A DNA stretch of 33,990 bases from Clostridiales bacterium (GTDB taxonomy: Bacteria > Bacillota > Clostridia > Oscillospirales > Acutalibacteraceae): contig JAAYIY010000003.1 in assembly GCA_012523185.1 (NCBI GenBank), positions 1 through 33,990 on the forward strand, in the 5' to 3' direction. Under the pieces are notes generated by a model. It saw nothing but the letters and a program-made list of their open reading frames with translations. It made no database searches and was not told the DNA's origin. Both the position numbers and the translations under genes were made by a program. Positions 1 through 7,885 of the stretch are shown piece by piece (the first letter of the stretch is position 1; each line of letters opens with the position of its first letter).

Positions 1-206
1 CAACAAATATTTTCAAGCCTTGAAATCAGGTTGAATGCAAGTTCAAAATCACGGAAACTCCTTTATTTCAAGCACTTATACACGCTTACTTATCCACCCT
101 TGACATCAATACTACCGTCTCAACGTGTCACATTCAAGGGAATGGGTCAACTTTTTATCTTTTTTGCGGGGCGGGGCGCAATCAGGGCGGCAGATTTTGC
201 AGGCGG
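1..206. other. AT-rich edge region without a supportable gene
   Basis: No convincing coding region is visible. The stretch is more AT-rich than the gene next to it and contains short inverted repeats, for example a 13-bp palindrome TTCAAGCCTTGAA near position 14-26. A minus-strand frame running off the window edge is open for about 19 codons but has no start codon or ribosome binding site. It could be the edge of a mobile element or just intergenic DNA; the window end prevents a decision. Confidence 0.3.
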
Positions 207-1775
207 CTATTCGTATTTGAACAGCCATTCGCCTTTTTCGTTAACATAGCCGCGCGCGCCGTCCTGTTCCGCCCAAAAATAATTCGGACCCTGCTCGCCC
301 GCGTCGGACATCTTATTGCCGCTTTTATAAAACCGCAGCAGCGGGTGATTTGTCGGCTCGCCGTTCCAATCAACGGCAATATACCGCTCTTCTGTCGCGT
401 AAACACCCTCCTTGAGGACTGCAAGCCGGATAATAAATCCGTCTTCGGTTACCTGGCAAAACCATGCGCCATCCTCCCCTTTTGCCTTGTCGCAATACTG
501 TACGGGGTCGATTGTGCGCCAACGGCCATTTTCCAGAATATAAGCAGATTCGTTATTGAACCAGCAGCCGCTTTTGCTTTTCAAATTAATTTCCTTGCAT
601 GTGCGGGGATCCCAAGCCTTTTGTATGCGGCTTTCTTTATCCATAAGAACAATCATCTCTGAATTGGATTGAAAATCGGAAAGCATGAAAATTGTTTCGC
701 CGTTTTGCGCTTCATGCACAATCTTCAGCTTATCATCGAACAGTGTGGGAGTCCCGCCGCTCCAACATGACCCATCTTTCCATGCGATATAACAGCGTTC
801 ATATCGCTGTATTTGGTCGTACAGCAGTTTTGAAAATGTTCCGCCGCTATTAACCCAAGTGTTCATACTGTCGTCAGACCTGCTGCGCACAACAAGATGA
901 TTGCCGCCGTCGAAACGCTCGTCAATGTGCCAATCTGTGCGCAGTTCCGGCACAATCTCCATATTTTGATCCACAATGTAAAGTTCAAAACCGCCTGTGC
1001 TGTAGTTCTCCACCATTTCATACCATCCGGTTTCGGGGAAGTAACCGCAGCAGCGCCATTTCATCGGAAATTCGCGTGTGCTGTTATCCGCCGGATCCCA
1101 TTGGAAGCCGCGAACGCGCTTGCTGTCAAAGGAGCTTGTTTCATATTGATTTCCAAATATTAATCCGCCGGATGAAAAAAGGTTAAGTCCGTCTTTCGGC
1201 GGTAAAATGAATTTTTCCGCCTGCGTGTCATATAAGCCGTCGCAGACACCTTCTTCGAGCGAAAAACTATCGCCCGTCAATCCCAAACGTGACACAATCC
1301 AGTAGCGTCCGTTCTGTATTGCTTGCACCTTCGCTGCCTGAAACGGCAGCTTTTTAGATGTGCCGTCTAAATCATACCATGTGAATTCCTTGCCTTTTTG
1401 AGCAAATAAACCATTGACGCTGCCGTCTTCACCGTGCGAATATTTGACATATGTGTACTGCGGTTCTGACAAAACTTCGCCCAAATCATTCACAATCCCC
1501 AAGTGGTATACCCTGTAATTGCCCTCGTCGCTCTGCACGACGTCATATGACTTTGCTGAAGGGAATGTGTACAGCATCGACCCGCCTTGCAGCGGCGGCA
1601 TAACGGCGCCATTTATGTGTGAATTTACGGACGCGGCCGGCTCGTCCGCATTTGAGTTTTCAAGCTCGATTGCGGAAGCTTCCGTCGTCGCGCCGCCTGT
1701 GGTTTCACCCGCGCCGCAGGCAAACAGCATAAACATTAACCCAAGCACAATTAACGTTGCGATAATTCTTTTCAT
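207..1775 (-). CDS. Putative lipoprotein with WG-repeat-like segments, function unknown
   Basis: A 522-residue secreted protein. The N-terminus is a lipoprotein signal peptide: Lys-Arg, a hydrophobic core at about residues 4-18, and a lipobox LFAC with Cys20 as the lipidated residue. A Ser/Thr/Ala/Glu-rich linker of about 40 residues follows. The mature part has scattered segments of the form 'G-x-V/L-x-x-x-G-E/K-x' (for example at residues 94-130), and the C-terminus ends with GYVNEKGEW. These resemble WG (beta-propeller-like) repeats, but they are degenerate. An AGAGGA ribosome binding site lies about 10 nt before the ATG. It stands alone, about 100 bp after the IclR gene on the same strand. 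No enzymatic motif is recognised. Extracytoplasmic location is well supported; the fold assignment is inference. Confidence 0.8.
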   Translation of the reverse strand: MKRIIATLIVLGLMFMLFACGAGETTGGATTEASAIELENSNADEPAASVNSHINGAVMPPLQGGSMLYTFPSAKSYDVVQSDEGNYRVYHLGIVNDLGEVLSEPQYTYVKYSHGEDGSVNGLFAQKGKEFTWYDLDGTSKKLPFQAAKVQAIQNGRYWIVSRLGLTGDSFSLEEGVCDGLYDTQAEKFILPPKDGLNLFSSGGLIFGNQYETSSFDSKRVRGFQWDPADNSTREFPMKWRCCGYFPETGWYEMVENYSTGGFELYIVDQNMEIVPELRTDWHIDERFDGGNHLVVRSRSDDSMNTWVNSGGTFSKLLYDQIQRYERCYIAWKDGSCWSGGTPTLFDDKLKIVHEAQNGETIFMLSDFQSNSEMIVLMDKESRIQKAWDPRTCKEINLKSKSGCWFNNESAYILENGRWRTIDPVQYCDKAKGEDGAWFCQVTEDGFIIRLAVLKEGVYATEERYIAVDWNGEPTNHPLLRFYKSGNKMSDAGEQGPNYFWAEQDGARGYVNEKGEWLFKYE

Positions 1776-1876
1776 AGCTTATATTCCTCTGTCCTTTTCG
1801 TGATTTCGCCCTTAGCTTTTTGCCGTCTCATCATGCTTTTGCGGCATGTTGTCTTTGACGCTGACACATCTGCTTT

Positions 1877-2632
1877 TTATTTTACTTTTGTGCAGCCGAG
1901 TTCTGAAGAAATTGCCTCCGACACCTTTTTTAGAGCGGAGGCTATTTTAAAGACCTTTTCCCGTGTCATCCTGCTTTTTGCTCCGGAAACGCCGATTGAA
2001 AAGGCACATTCTCCCTTGCCGTTAAAAACGGGGACGCCGACACAGCGGATTTCCTCTGACAACTCGCAGTCGTCCACCGCGTACCCGTTTTCTTTTATCT
2101 TATTCAGTTCTGTTTTCAGTGCGGTCTCATTTGTTATTGTGTTTTCGGTGTGTTTTTTAAATTCTATTTCGCACAGCATCTTTTGCTGCTTGCCGCCGTC
2201 CGCGTATGCCAAAAGGCATTTGCCGACAGATGAACAATGAAGCGGCTCCGCCTCCCCGATTTTGGCGTTTACAATCAGTCTGCCCTCGGCCGTTATCTGC
2301 TCAACCACAACGGCGCTGTTGTTTGACAGAGCGCAAAGGTGAACCGACTCGCCGAAGCATTCGCTTATCCGCGCCATGTAAGGCCTTGAAACATTTGCCG
2401 CATTAAGACCGCTGTAATACTGCTGTGACAGCTTGAGAATTGCGGGTCCAAGCTTGTAGCACAAGGTTTCGGGACTTTTTTCGACCATGTTGAAAGCCAG
2501 AAATGTCTGCATGATTCTGAACGCTGTGCTTTTGTTTACATTTATCGCCCGCGCTATTTCCGTTGCTCCCGCGCTCCTTTTTGACGACAGGAACATTAAC
2601 GCTTCTATTCCCTTTTGTAAGGATTGACTCAT
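1877..2632 (-). CDS. IclR-family transcriptional regulator
   Basis: A 251-residue regulator with the IclR layout. An N-terminal winged helix-turn-helix spans about residues 5-65, including the ATEIARAINVNKSTAFR recognition segment. A C-terminal ligand-binding domain (about 75-245) carries the family features 'VHLCALSNNSAVVVEQI' and a conserved GKCLLAYAD-like segment. It is the last gene of the minus-strand operon and starts 10 bp after the RpiB-like gene stop, with a GAGGG ribosome binding site. IclR proteins usually control the adjacent catabolic operon as palindrome-binding repressors or activators. The matching palindrome here is upstream of the first operon gene at 6397-6415, so autoregulation through the operon is likely. 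The effector is unknown. Confidence 0.93.
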   Translation of the reverse strand: MSQSLQKGIEALMFLSSKRSAGATEIARAINVNKSTAFRIMQTFLAFNMVEKSPETLCYKLGPAILKLSQQYYSGLNAANVSRPYMARISECFGESVHLCALSNNSAVVVEQITAEGRLIVNAKIGEAEPLHCSSVGKCLLAYADGGKQQKMLCEIEFKKHTENTITNETALKTELNKIKENGYAVDDCELSEEIRCVGVPVFNGKGECAFSIGVSGAKSRMTREKVFKIASALKKVSEAISSELGCTKVK

Positions 2633-2642
2633 TACGCAGCCC

Positions 2643-3266
2643 TCAAATTTTAGATAAAATCAGCTCCTGCAAGCTTTTGTTTTTGGCTTGTCCCGCAACC
2701 AAATCGACAAAAGGCTTGTGCTTGAAGATTTGCGTGATTATTTCGCTGTCGGTCTGCAAAAATATTTCGGCAAAAGGCTTGTGAACTTTTTGAGAAATCG
2801 TTTGAAGTGTTTTCCTGCTTTGCTGCTGGCTTTGACGCCTTTCGGCAGGGTAGCCCCCGCCGTGTTCGCCTAAAAACAGCTTTTCAAAAATGTATTCAAG
2901 ATTTATGCCGCCTGCCCAGCCAAACCCCTTGTTGAGCGGAAGCGATACGCAGTTTCCGCCGTTAATCTGTCCGAACAGCCACGCGTCAAGGGGCTCGGCA
3001 ATCAAGCCGCAAAAAACGCCCGGGTACTGCATGACGGAGAGCAAAAAGCCCTGACCTGTGCCGCATCCGCCGACGACCATGTCGGCCGCTCCGAGGTTAA
3101 GCAGGGTTGCCGCCATAAATCCGGTGTGGATATATGTCAGCTCCGTTTCATATTCACCCTCTTTCATGCCGACATTAAAAACCTCGACAGGCTGCTTTTT
3201 CAGCGCTTCGATTATATGCGGGTTTTTGTCTCTTGCCGAGACTTCATTTATTACTGCCACCTTCAT
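2643..3266 (-). CDS. RpiB/LacA/LacB-family sugar-phosphate isomerase
   Basis: A 207-residue protein whose first 140 residues match the RpiB/LacAB ribose/galactose-phosphate isomerase fold. The family active-site loop GCGTGQG is at residues 67-73, with Cys68 as the expected catalytic base. Classical RpiB is about 150 residues. This one has an extra tail of about 60 residues that begins with a Gln/Arg/Ser-rich stretch near 143. Family members interconvert aldose and ketose phosphates; the substrate cannot be read from sequence. The start has a GGAGGG ribosome binding site 7 nt upstream. It sits 24 bp after the Gfo/Idh gene and 10 bp before iclR, so it is cotranscribed. Given its neighbours it probably isomerises an intermediate of an unidentified sugar or polyol pathway. 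Confidence 0.88.
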   Translation of the reverse strand: MKVAVINEVSARDKNPHIIEALKKQPVEVFNVGMKEGEYETELTYIHTGFMAATLLNLGAADMVVGGCGTGQGFLLSVMQYPGVFCGLIAEPLDAWLFGQINGGNCVSLPLNKGFGWAGGINLEYIFEKLFLGEHGGGYPAERRQSQQQSRKTLQTISQKVHKPFAEIFLQTDSEIITQIFKHKPFVDLVAGQAKNKSLQELILSKI

Positions 3267-3290
3267 TTTGTTTCCCTCCGATTGCTGTTT

Positions 3291-4487
3291 TCATCTGCCG
3301 TTTTTACGCAACAACACGCCTAAAAGTCCTTTTTTCTCCGGCGCAGGCTTGTCTTCGTAGCTGTCAAGAAAAACTTCGCTTTGTCTTGCCGAGGACTCCA
3401 TCGCCGCAAGCGCGAATTTCAGCACTTCTCTGCCTCTTTCGCCTGTTAAAACAGGGTCCCTGTCCGCCTTTATCGAGTCTATAAAATCATGTGTTGAATT
3501 TATGAATGAATCCTGCCAGTCGTGCGGCATATCCCAAAATTCTGTGAGCTTGCCGTCCCTGTACATCACAAGGGGAGCGACTCCTCCGAGCATTTCGGCC
3601 GTGCATCTCGTAACCCAAATGATTCCTCTTGAACCTGTTATCTCCATGCGCTCGTCGCAAGTGTAATACTTTCCGTTTATATACATGTCCTCCGAGCAGG
3701 TGATGTCCCATGTGCCGTAAAGCTTTTTGCCCTTGTATTTCCACATGATGACAGCGGGCGAGTCTTGGCACAGGTTTCCGATCAAAGAGGTTTCGTCAAT
3801 CCACGCGCTCACCTTTTCAACGTCACCGAAAAGGTCGATAAACATTGAAAACTTGTGGTAACCGTCGTCAAACACAATCGGCCCGCCGCCTGAAAGCGTC
3901 TCATTCAGCCTCCATGTCCAGGACAGCGTGTCAACTTCCCAGCCTGTGGGGCATAAATCGTCCGTCAGCCGAACTCCTGCCATTTTCGCGCGCACCTTCG
4001 CGGCGGGAGTGTTTTGGGAGTTCAGCCCGCCGTTATTCATTTTGTATCTGATGCCGCGTATCTCGCCGATTTCTCCGCTCTCAAGCAATTGCTTTGCTTT
4101 TTGGTAAGGCGGATAATGAACAAAATTTTCGTAAACCTTCAGCTTTACGCCGTTTTCCTTTGCGGCGGCAATCATTTTGTCGCACTCATCAAGATTCATA
4201 GCCATGGGCTTTTGAACAGACACATGTTTTTTTGCCCTGCACGCCTGAACGGTCATCTCGCAGTGCAGGTAATGAGGCACAAGGATTTCGACACCTGTCA
4301 CTTCCTTGTCCTCAAGAACCTCTTCATATGTGTCATAAACCTTTGGTATGCTGTGTTCCTTTGCGAACGCTTCGGCGGCAGAGCGTTTTTTGTCGTATAC
4401 GCCCCACAGCACGGCGTCATCCCTGTCCTTGTATCCGGCGACATGAAGAGTTGCAATCCTACCGCATCCTATCAACACAAATCTCAT
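3291..4487 (-). CDS. Gfo/Idh/MocA-family NAD(P)-dependent oxidoreductase
   Basis: A protein of about 398 residues with an N-terminal Rossmann domain (FVLIGCGRIA, dinucleotide-binding Gly-x-Gly-x-x-A) and the family catalytic-lysine motif as VQKPMAMN near residues 93-100. A Gln replaces the usual Glu of 'EKP', but the lysine is kept. The C-terminal half is the usual alpha/beta substrate domain. These enzymes oxidise or reduce sugars, inositols and their derivatives. Two in-frame ATGs lie together (4490 and 4487). The GGGGG ribosome binding site is 7 nt from the second, which is preferred. The C-terminal 30 residues are lysine-rich. It is second in the operon, between the thiamine-diphosphate enzyme and the isomerase, a combination reminiscent of inositol-type catabolism (IolG/IolD), but the true substrate is unknown. 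Confidence 0.93.
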   Translation of the reverse strand: MRFVLIGCGRIATLHVAGYKDRDDAVLWGVYDKKRSAAEAFAKEHSIPKVYDTYEEVLEDKEVTGVEILVPHYLHCEMTVQACRAKKHVSVQKPMAMNLDECDKMIAAAKENGVKLKVYENFVHYPPYQKAKQLLESGEIGEIRGIRYKMNNGGLNSQNTPAAKVRAKMAGVRLTDDLCPTGWEVDTLSWTWRLNETLSGGGPIVFDDGYHKFSMFIDLFGDVEKVSAWIDETSLIGNLCQDSPAVIMWKYKGKKLYGTWDITCSEDMYINGKYYTCDERMEITGSRGIIWVTRCTAEMLGGVAPLVMYRDGKLTEFWDMPHDWQDSFINSTHDFIDSIKADRDPVLTGERGREVLKFALAAMESSARQSEVFLDSYEDKPAPEKKGLLGVLLRKNGR

Positions 4488-4532
4488 CATAATACCCCCT
4501 TTTTTGATTATAAACGCTTTGCAGGTTAATTC

Positions 4533-6323
4533 TTAAACAGTTTCTTCCTTCACCGCTTCTTCATAAGCCGCCCGCTTGTCTCCGAGATAGGCGGGAATCG
4601 GAACATCCCACCAGCCGAAAGCTTCGCCGCCGGTATACGGGTATTCCCTTGAGACGTCAACGGATATGAGCGCCGGTTTATTAGCCTTGACAGCGGAACG
4701 CAGGGCGCTTTCAACCTCCTTGCCCGTGTCGGCTTTGTACGCGTCGATGTTAAACGCTTTTGCTATGCCGTAAAAATCAGGGCTGTAAGCTTCGCCGTCT
4801 TTTATGAAATCATTGCCGAAAGCGCTTTCTTCGCCAAAGGCGCTGATCTGCAAATCTTTTATCGCCATCCATCCGCAGTTGTTCGCCAGCACAATTATGA
4901 CAGGTATATCATACTGCGCCATTGTCGAAAGCTCCTGGATAATCATCATGAAATCGCCGTCGCCGAGCAAAGCGACGACAGGTGTGTCCGGCTTTGCAAG
5001 CTTTGCGCCCATCGCGGCGGGGACTGCCCAGCCCATTGTGGAAAAACCGCCGGTGGTGAGGTTTCGGTAAGGCTTTTTGTAACAATACTCCTGAAAAAGC
5101 TGCGCCTGCGTGTTGCCCGACGAGGTTGAAATTATGGTGTCCTCCGGCAGGCAGCTGTTCATTAATCCTATCAATTGAGAAATCGTCAATTTATCGCTCT
5201 TGACGCTTCTGTAATCCTTTTTGAAATTTTCCCAATCTGTTCTTAGTTTTTTTATCTCTTTGAGATATTCCGTTTTGTCCGCGCCGCCGTCGTAGCTGTC
5301 GATTAGCTTTTTAAGCCCGTCATTCAAATCAGCTATAATTCCGACATCCGCGCCGTAGTTTTTGCCAATCTCCCCCGCGTCGATATCGATATGTATAAGC
5401 TTGGTGTCCGGGAAATTAAATGCCGCTCCTTTTCTGTATGAGCAGGTCGTCTCATCCGCAAAACGGGCGCCCACAGCAAGCACAACATCAGCCTCGCGGC
5501 AAATTTTAAGCCCTATCGGAGTGCCTTTGGAGCCTGTGTGAAAACAATATTGCTCATGCTCCTCGCTCACCGCTCCCTTGCCCGCAAGCGTCGTCACAAT
5601 CGCGGCTCCCCATTTCTCCGCCAAGCCCGTGATAAGCTCCGCCGCCCTTGCGTGAAGCGCTCCGCCGCCTGCAAGTATGACGGGGCGCTTGGCAGAGCGC
5701 ATTAATTTAACAGCCTTTTTAATGTATCTCATATCAGCACAGGGAATAGAGCCTGCCTTTTCATTCTCAACAGGCATAAGAGCGCATTCAACCGCGCTTG
5801 CCTGCACATCCATCGGCAGCGCGATTACACACGGGCCGTTTCTGCCGGAAGTCATTTGGCTGAACGCCCTGCGAATAATCCTCGGCAGCTGCCCCGCGGA
5901 CTCCGCCCTCCAGCTTCTTTTTGCCAGCGGCTCAAGGCTGCGGATGATGTTGCTGTCGGTGTATCGCTCAATCTCCTGGAGGACACCGACGCCCTTCATA
6001 TGCACATGCGTGTCGCCGCAAAGCTGCAAAAAGGCTGTTGAGTCGACATACGCCGTGCCTAACCCTATGCTTGTGTTCAACGTGCCCGGACCTATCGACG
6101 CAAAAGAGGCAAGGGGCTTGCCTGAAACTCGGAAGTATCCGTCTGCCATTGCCGCCGCCGCCTGCTCGTGTTTGACCTGTATGTATTTGATGTTGCCCTT
6201 CGCTTCTTCTTTTCTGACAGCATCAAACAAAGCCAAAACACCATGTCCCGGAATGCCGAGAATATAGGGCACGCCCTCCTCGACAAGCTGTTTTACAATA
6301 ATTTCTCCGCCCGTAAGCTTCAT
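4533..6323 (-). CDS. Thiamine-diphosphate-dependent enzyme, acetolactate synthase/IolD-like
   Basis: A 596-residue three-domain ThDP enzyme. The N-terminal pyrimidine domain has the catalytic glutamate in VKHEQAAAAMADGY (about Glu53) and the IGPGTLN motif. A central domain follows, then a C-terminal pyrophosphate domain with the GDG...NN motif at about residues 453-480 (LLGDGDF ... LANNCGW). The length and the GIPGHGV opening fit the acetolactate synthase/glyoxylate carboligase/IolD superfamily, but no subgroup can be fixed. Start choice: an ATG exists at 6338, but it overlaps a GGGAGGG Shine-Dalgarno site that lies 6 nt from the ATG at 6323, so 6323 is taken. It is first in the operon behind the promoter at 6367-6395. 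A C-C bond cleaving or joining role on a keto-sugar intermediate is inferred. Confidence 0.9.
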   Translation of the reverse strand: MKLTGGEIIVKQLVEEGVPYILGIPGHGVLALFDAVRKEEAKGNIKYIQVKHEQAAAAMADGYFRVSGKPLASFASIGPGTLNTSIGLGTAYVDSTAFLQLCGDTHVHMKGVGVLQEIERYTDSNIIRSLEPLAKRSWRAESAGQLPRIIRRAFSQMTSGRNGPCVIALPMDVQASAVECALMPVENEKAGSIPCADMRYIKKAVKLMRSAKRPVILAGGGALHARAAELITGLAEKWGAAIVTTLAGKGAVSEEHEQYCFHTGSKGTPIGLKICREADVVLAVGARFADETTCSYRKGAAFNFPDTKLIHIDIDAGEIGKNYGADVGIIADLNDGLKKLIDSYDGGADKTEYLKEIKKLRTDWENFKKDYRSVKSDKLTISQLIGLMNSCLPEDTIISTSSGNTQAQLFQEYCYKKPYRNLTTGGFSTMGWAVPAAMGAKLAKPDTPVVALLGDGDFMMIIQELSTMAQYDIPVIIVLANNCGWMAIKDLQISAFGEESAFGNDFIKDGEAYSPDFYGIAKAFNIDAYKADTGKEVESALRSAVKANKPALISVDVSREYPYTGGEAFGWWDVPIPAYLGDKRAAYEEAVKEETV

Positions 6324-6366
6324 GCCGTTCCCTCCCATTATAGTGTATTATAATTATATAACATAC

Positions 6367-6395
6367 ATTATATTAATCAACACATTTTGAAACAA
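6367..6395 (-). promoter_or_regulatory. Promoter of the ThDP-enzyme/Gfo-Idh/RpiB/IclR operon
   Basis: Read on the minus strand, a -35 TTGTTT (6390-6395) and a consensus -10 TATAAT (6367-6372) are separated by exactly 17 bp. Transcription would start about 35 bp before the ThDP-enzyme ATG. This is a typical housekeeping (sigma-A) layout. Confidence 0.7.
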
Positions 6396-6396
6396 C

Positions 6397-6415
6397 TGTT
6401 GCGCACTGTGCAACA
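6397..6415. promoter_or_regulatory. 19-bp palindromic operator, probably for the IclR regulator
   Basis: TGTTGCGCACTGTGCAACA is symmetric at 16 of 18 non-central positions (one mismatched pair). It lies one base upstream of the -35 box of the catabolic operon. IclR-family proteins bind palindromes of this size near promoters, and the operon ends with an iclR gene. Its position just upstream of -35 would allow either activation or repression. Confidence 0.65.
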
Positions 6416-6619
6416 ATATATAGTTTTTGTGCGCCTTTTCTTGAAAAAACAGTTTAACGGCATAATTAAGGAACAAATCACAAGCTATTAACCCGTGTTT
6501 GCCAAGCGTGGACGCCGCTTTTTACCGCACTCGTCAGCTTTTCCGCGCTGTATCACATTATTATAAACTCGCATATTATGTTATTAAAGATACGCTGCGT
6601 TAACGGGGGTGAATTCACT

Positions 6620-6835
6620 ATGCCGAACAATCTTTGGTATAACAGCCAAATAACTCCGCAGGAAGCAGTGCAAATCGCGCTGCGCCAAGTTCCCGGCCAA
6701 GTCGTCGATGTCGAATTAGATACTAAAAGCGGCGGCCGTTTAGTTTATGAAATAGAAATACGAACTGATATCGGAGTTTACGAAGTTAAAATTAACGCTG
6801 TCACAGGCGAAATTATTAAAGTTGATTTAGATTAG
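6620..6835 (+). CDS. Small PepSY-domain protein
   Basis: A 71-residue protein that is essentially one PepSY domain. It has a helix with QEAVQIALRQVPGQVVDVELD followed by paired strands (YEIEIRTDIGVYEVKINAVTGEIIKVDLD), the hallmark of the family being the D/NAxTGEI turn. An upstream in-frame ATG at 6578 is rejected because GGGGGTG lies about 7-9 nt before the ATG at 6620. It has no signal peptide or membrane segment, unusual for PepSY proteins, which are mostly exported. It may be an intracellular stand-alone domain. It is monocistronic and faces away from the catabolic operon. The hairpin at 6878-6899 follows it. Function is unknown; PepSY domains are proposed to inhibit or bind proteases. 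Confidence 0.82.
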   Translation: MPNNLWYNSQITPQEAVQIALRQVPGQVVDVELDTKSGGRLVYEIEIRTDIGVYEVKINAVTGEIIKVDLD

Positions 6836-6858
6836 CACACAATTCTTAAAAGAGATGC

Positions 6859-6910
6859 TAAAAAAAGCGCTTTAAGCGGGCTGCCGAGTCAAAGGCAGCC
6901 TGTTTAATTT
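6859..6910. terminator. Bidirectional rho-independent terminator
   Basis: The 7-bp stem GGCTGCC/GGCAGCC (6878-6884 and 6893-6899) is followed on the plus strand by a T-rich run (TGTTTAATTT). On the minus strand it is followed by a small CGCTTAAAGCG hairpin and seven Ts (6865-6859). It can end the PepSY transcript from the left and the ABC-transporter transcript from the right. Confidence 0.65.
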
Positions 6911-6990
6911 CTGCCCTGCCATTCTACGCAAAAAGCATATGCTCATACAGCCGCTCACAAGGCGCTGGTATCCCTGCTTTTTTCCTTGAG

Positions 6991-7052
6991 TGCGCCGATA
7001 AATGCCTTGCTTTCAGGCTGTGTCGGCGCAAGGCTTTAAGGCGCCTGAAAGC
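6991..7052. repeat. Three interlocked inverted repeats
   Basis: Three complementary pairs are interleaved in the order A-B-C-A'-B'-C'. A TGCGCCGA (6991-6998) pairs with TCGGCGCA (7023-7030). B GCCTTGC (7004-7010) pairs with GCAAGGC (7028-7034). C GCTTTCAGGC (7009-7018) pairs with GCCTGAAAGC (7043-7052). The pairs cannot all form as nested hairpins, so they imply alternative folds or pseudoknots. The element lies 3' of the ABC transporter operon, in a 290-bp stretch without a gene. Confidence 0.6.
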
Positions 7053-7126
7053 GTCATAACAAAGATTACTGAAGGGTGGCGCTGCTTGCGAAAAATCACA
7101 GGTGGCTGACAAATAATTTTAACGGT

Positions 7127-7885
7127 TCAGCACGGAAACGGCACGACAGTCATCACGCCGCCTATTTCCCGGACTGTAACGGGAGTTTTGTAAACTTCCT
7201 TGACACTTTCGGGCGTAATCGTTTCAACTCCTCCGAAAGAAAAAACACGCTTGTCTTTCAAAAACAGAAAGTTATCGCAATAGCGCAGCGCAAGGTTCAA
7301 GTCGTGAATTACTATAATGACACATATCTGCTCTGTCTCGGCGATTTGACGTATCTCCGCCAACACCTCATGCTGATTGCCGAGGTCAAGGCTTCCGGTG
7401 GGTTCGTCCAAAAGCAGCACGCGGGGCTGCTGCGCCAGCGCCCTTGCCAGCATCACCTTTTGTATCTCTCCGCCGGAAAGCTCGTCTGTGTAACGGAGAG
7501 CAAGCTTTTCAATCCCCATACGCTTTATAACCGATTCGACGATGCCGAAATCCTCTTTGGACGGCTCCAACTTGATGTATGGTTTCCTGCCCAGCAAGAC
7601 CGAATCAAAAACAGTGAACCTGCCTCCCGTGCTTCCCTGCGCCGCGTAAGCTATGTATTTTGCAATGTCCTTTCGCCCAAGCTCTTTAATATTTTTCCCG
7701 TCCACGAAAACGGCTCCCTGCCGCGGCTCCAATATTCTGTTCAGACACTTAATTAATGTGCTTTTACCCGCCCCGTTGTTTCCCAAAATAGCGGTGCATT
7801 GCCCTTTCGGCGCGCAAAAGTTAATTTTGTCAAGAATCATCCGATCACGATTATAATAAAATGAAAGCTCTTTCACACGGATCAT
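7127..7885 (-). CDS. FecE/BtuD-type ABC transporter ATP-binding protein
   Basis: A 252-residue ATPase for uptake of an iron chelate, haem, cobalamin or similar metal compound. It has Walker A GNNGAGKS at residues 35-42, ABC signature LSGGE at 136-140, Walker B VLLLDE at about 156-161, a D-loop, and the switch histidine in VIHDLN (about His194). Length is normal for the family. Its ATG overlaps the end of the permease gene by 4 bp, which implies translational coupling. It is the last gene of the minus-strand operon binding protein-permease-ATPase. The C-terminal segment after the H-loop contains the typical FLKDKRVFSFG turn of FecE-like proteins. Confidence 0.95.
   Translation of the reverse strand: MIRVKELSFYYNRDRMILDKINFCAPKGQCTAILGNNGAGKSTLIKCLNRILEPRQGAVFVDGKNIKELGRKDIAKYIAYAAQGSTGGRFTVFDSVLLGRKPYIKLEPSKEDFGIVESVIKRMGIEKLALRYTDELSGGEIQKVMLARALAQQPRVLLLDEPTGSLDLGNQHEVLAEIRQIAETEQICVIIVIHDLNLALRYCDNFLFLKDKRVFSFGGVETITPESVKEVYKTPVTVREIGGVMTVVPFPC

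Noticed and set aside
31-249. A 72-codon plus-strand open frame at the left edge
   Set aside because: No ribosome binding site or recognisable domain, and it overlaps the lipoprotein gene end.
1776-1876. A CATGC/GCATG hairpin between iclR and the lipoprotein gene as terminator
   Set aside because: Five-base stem and no T-run on either strand; too weak to call.
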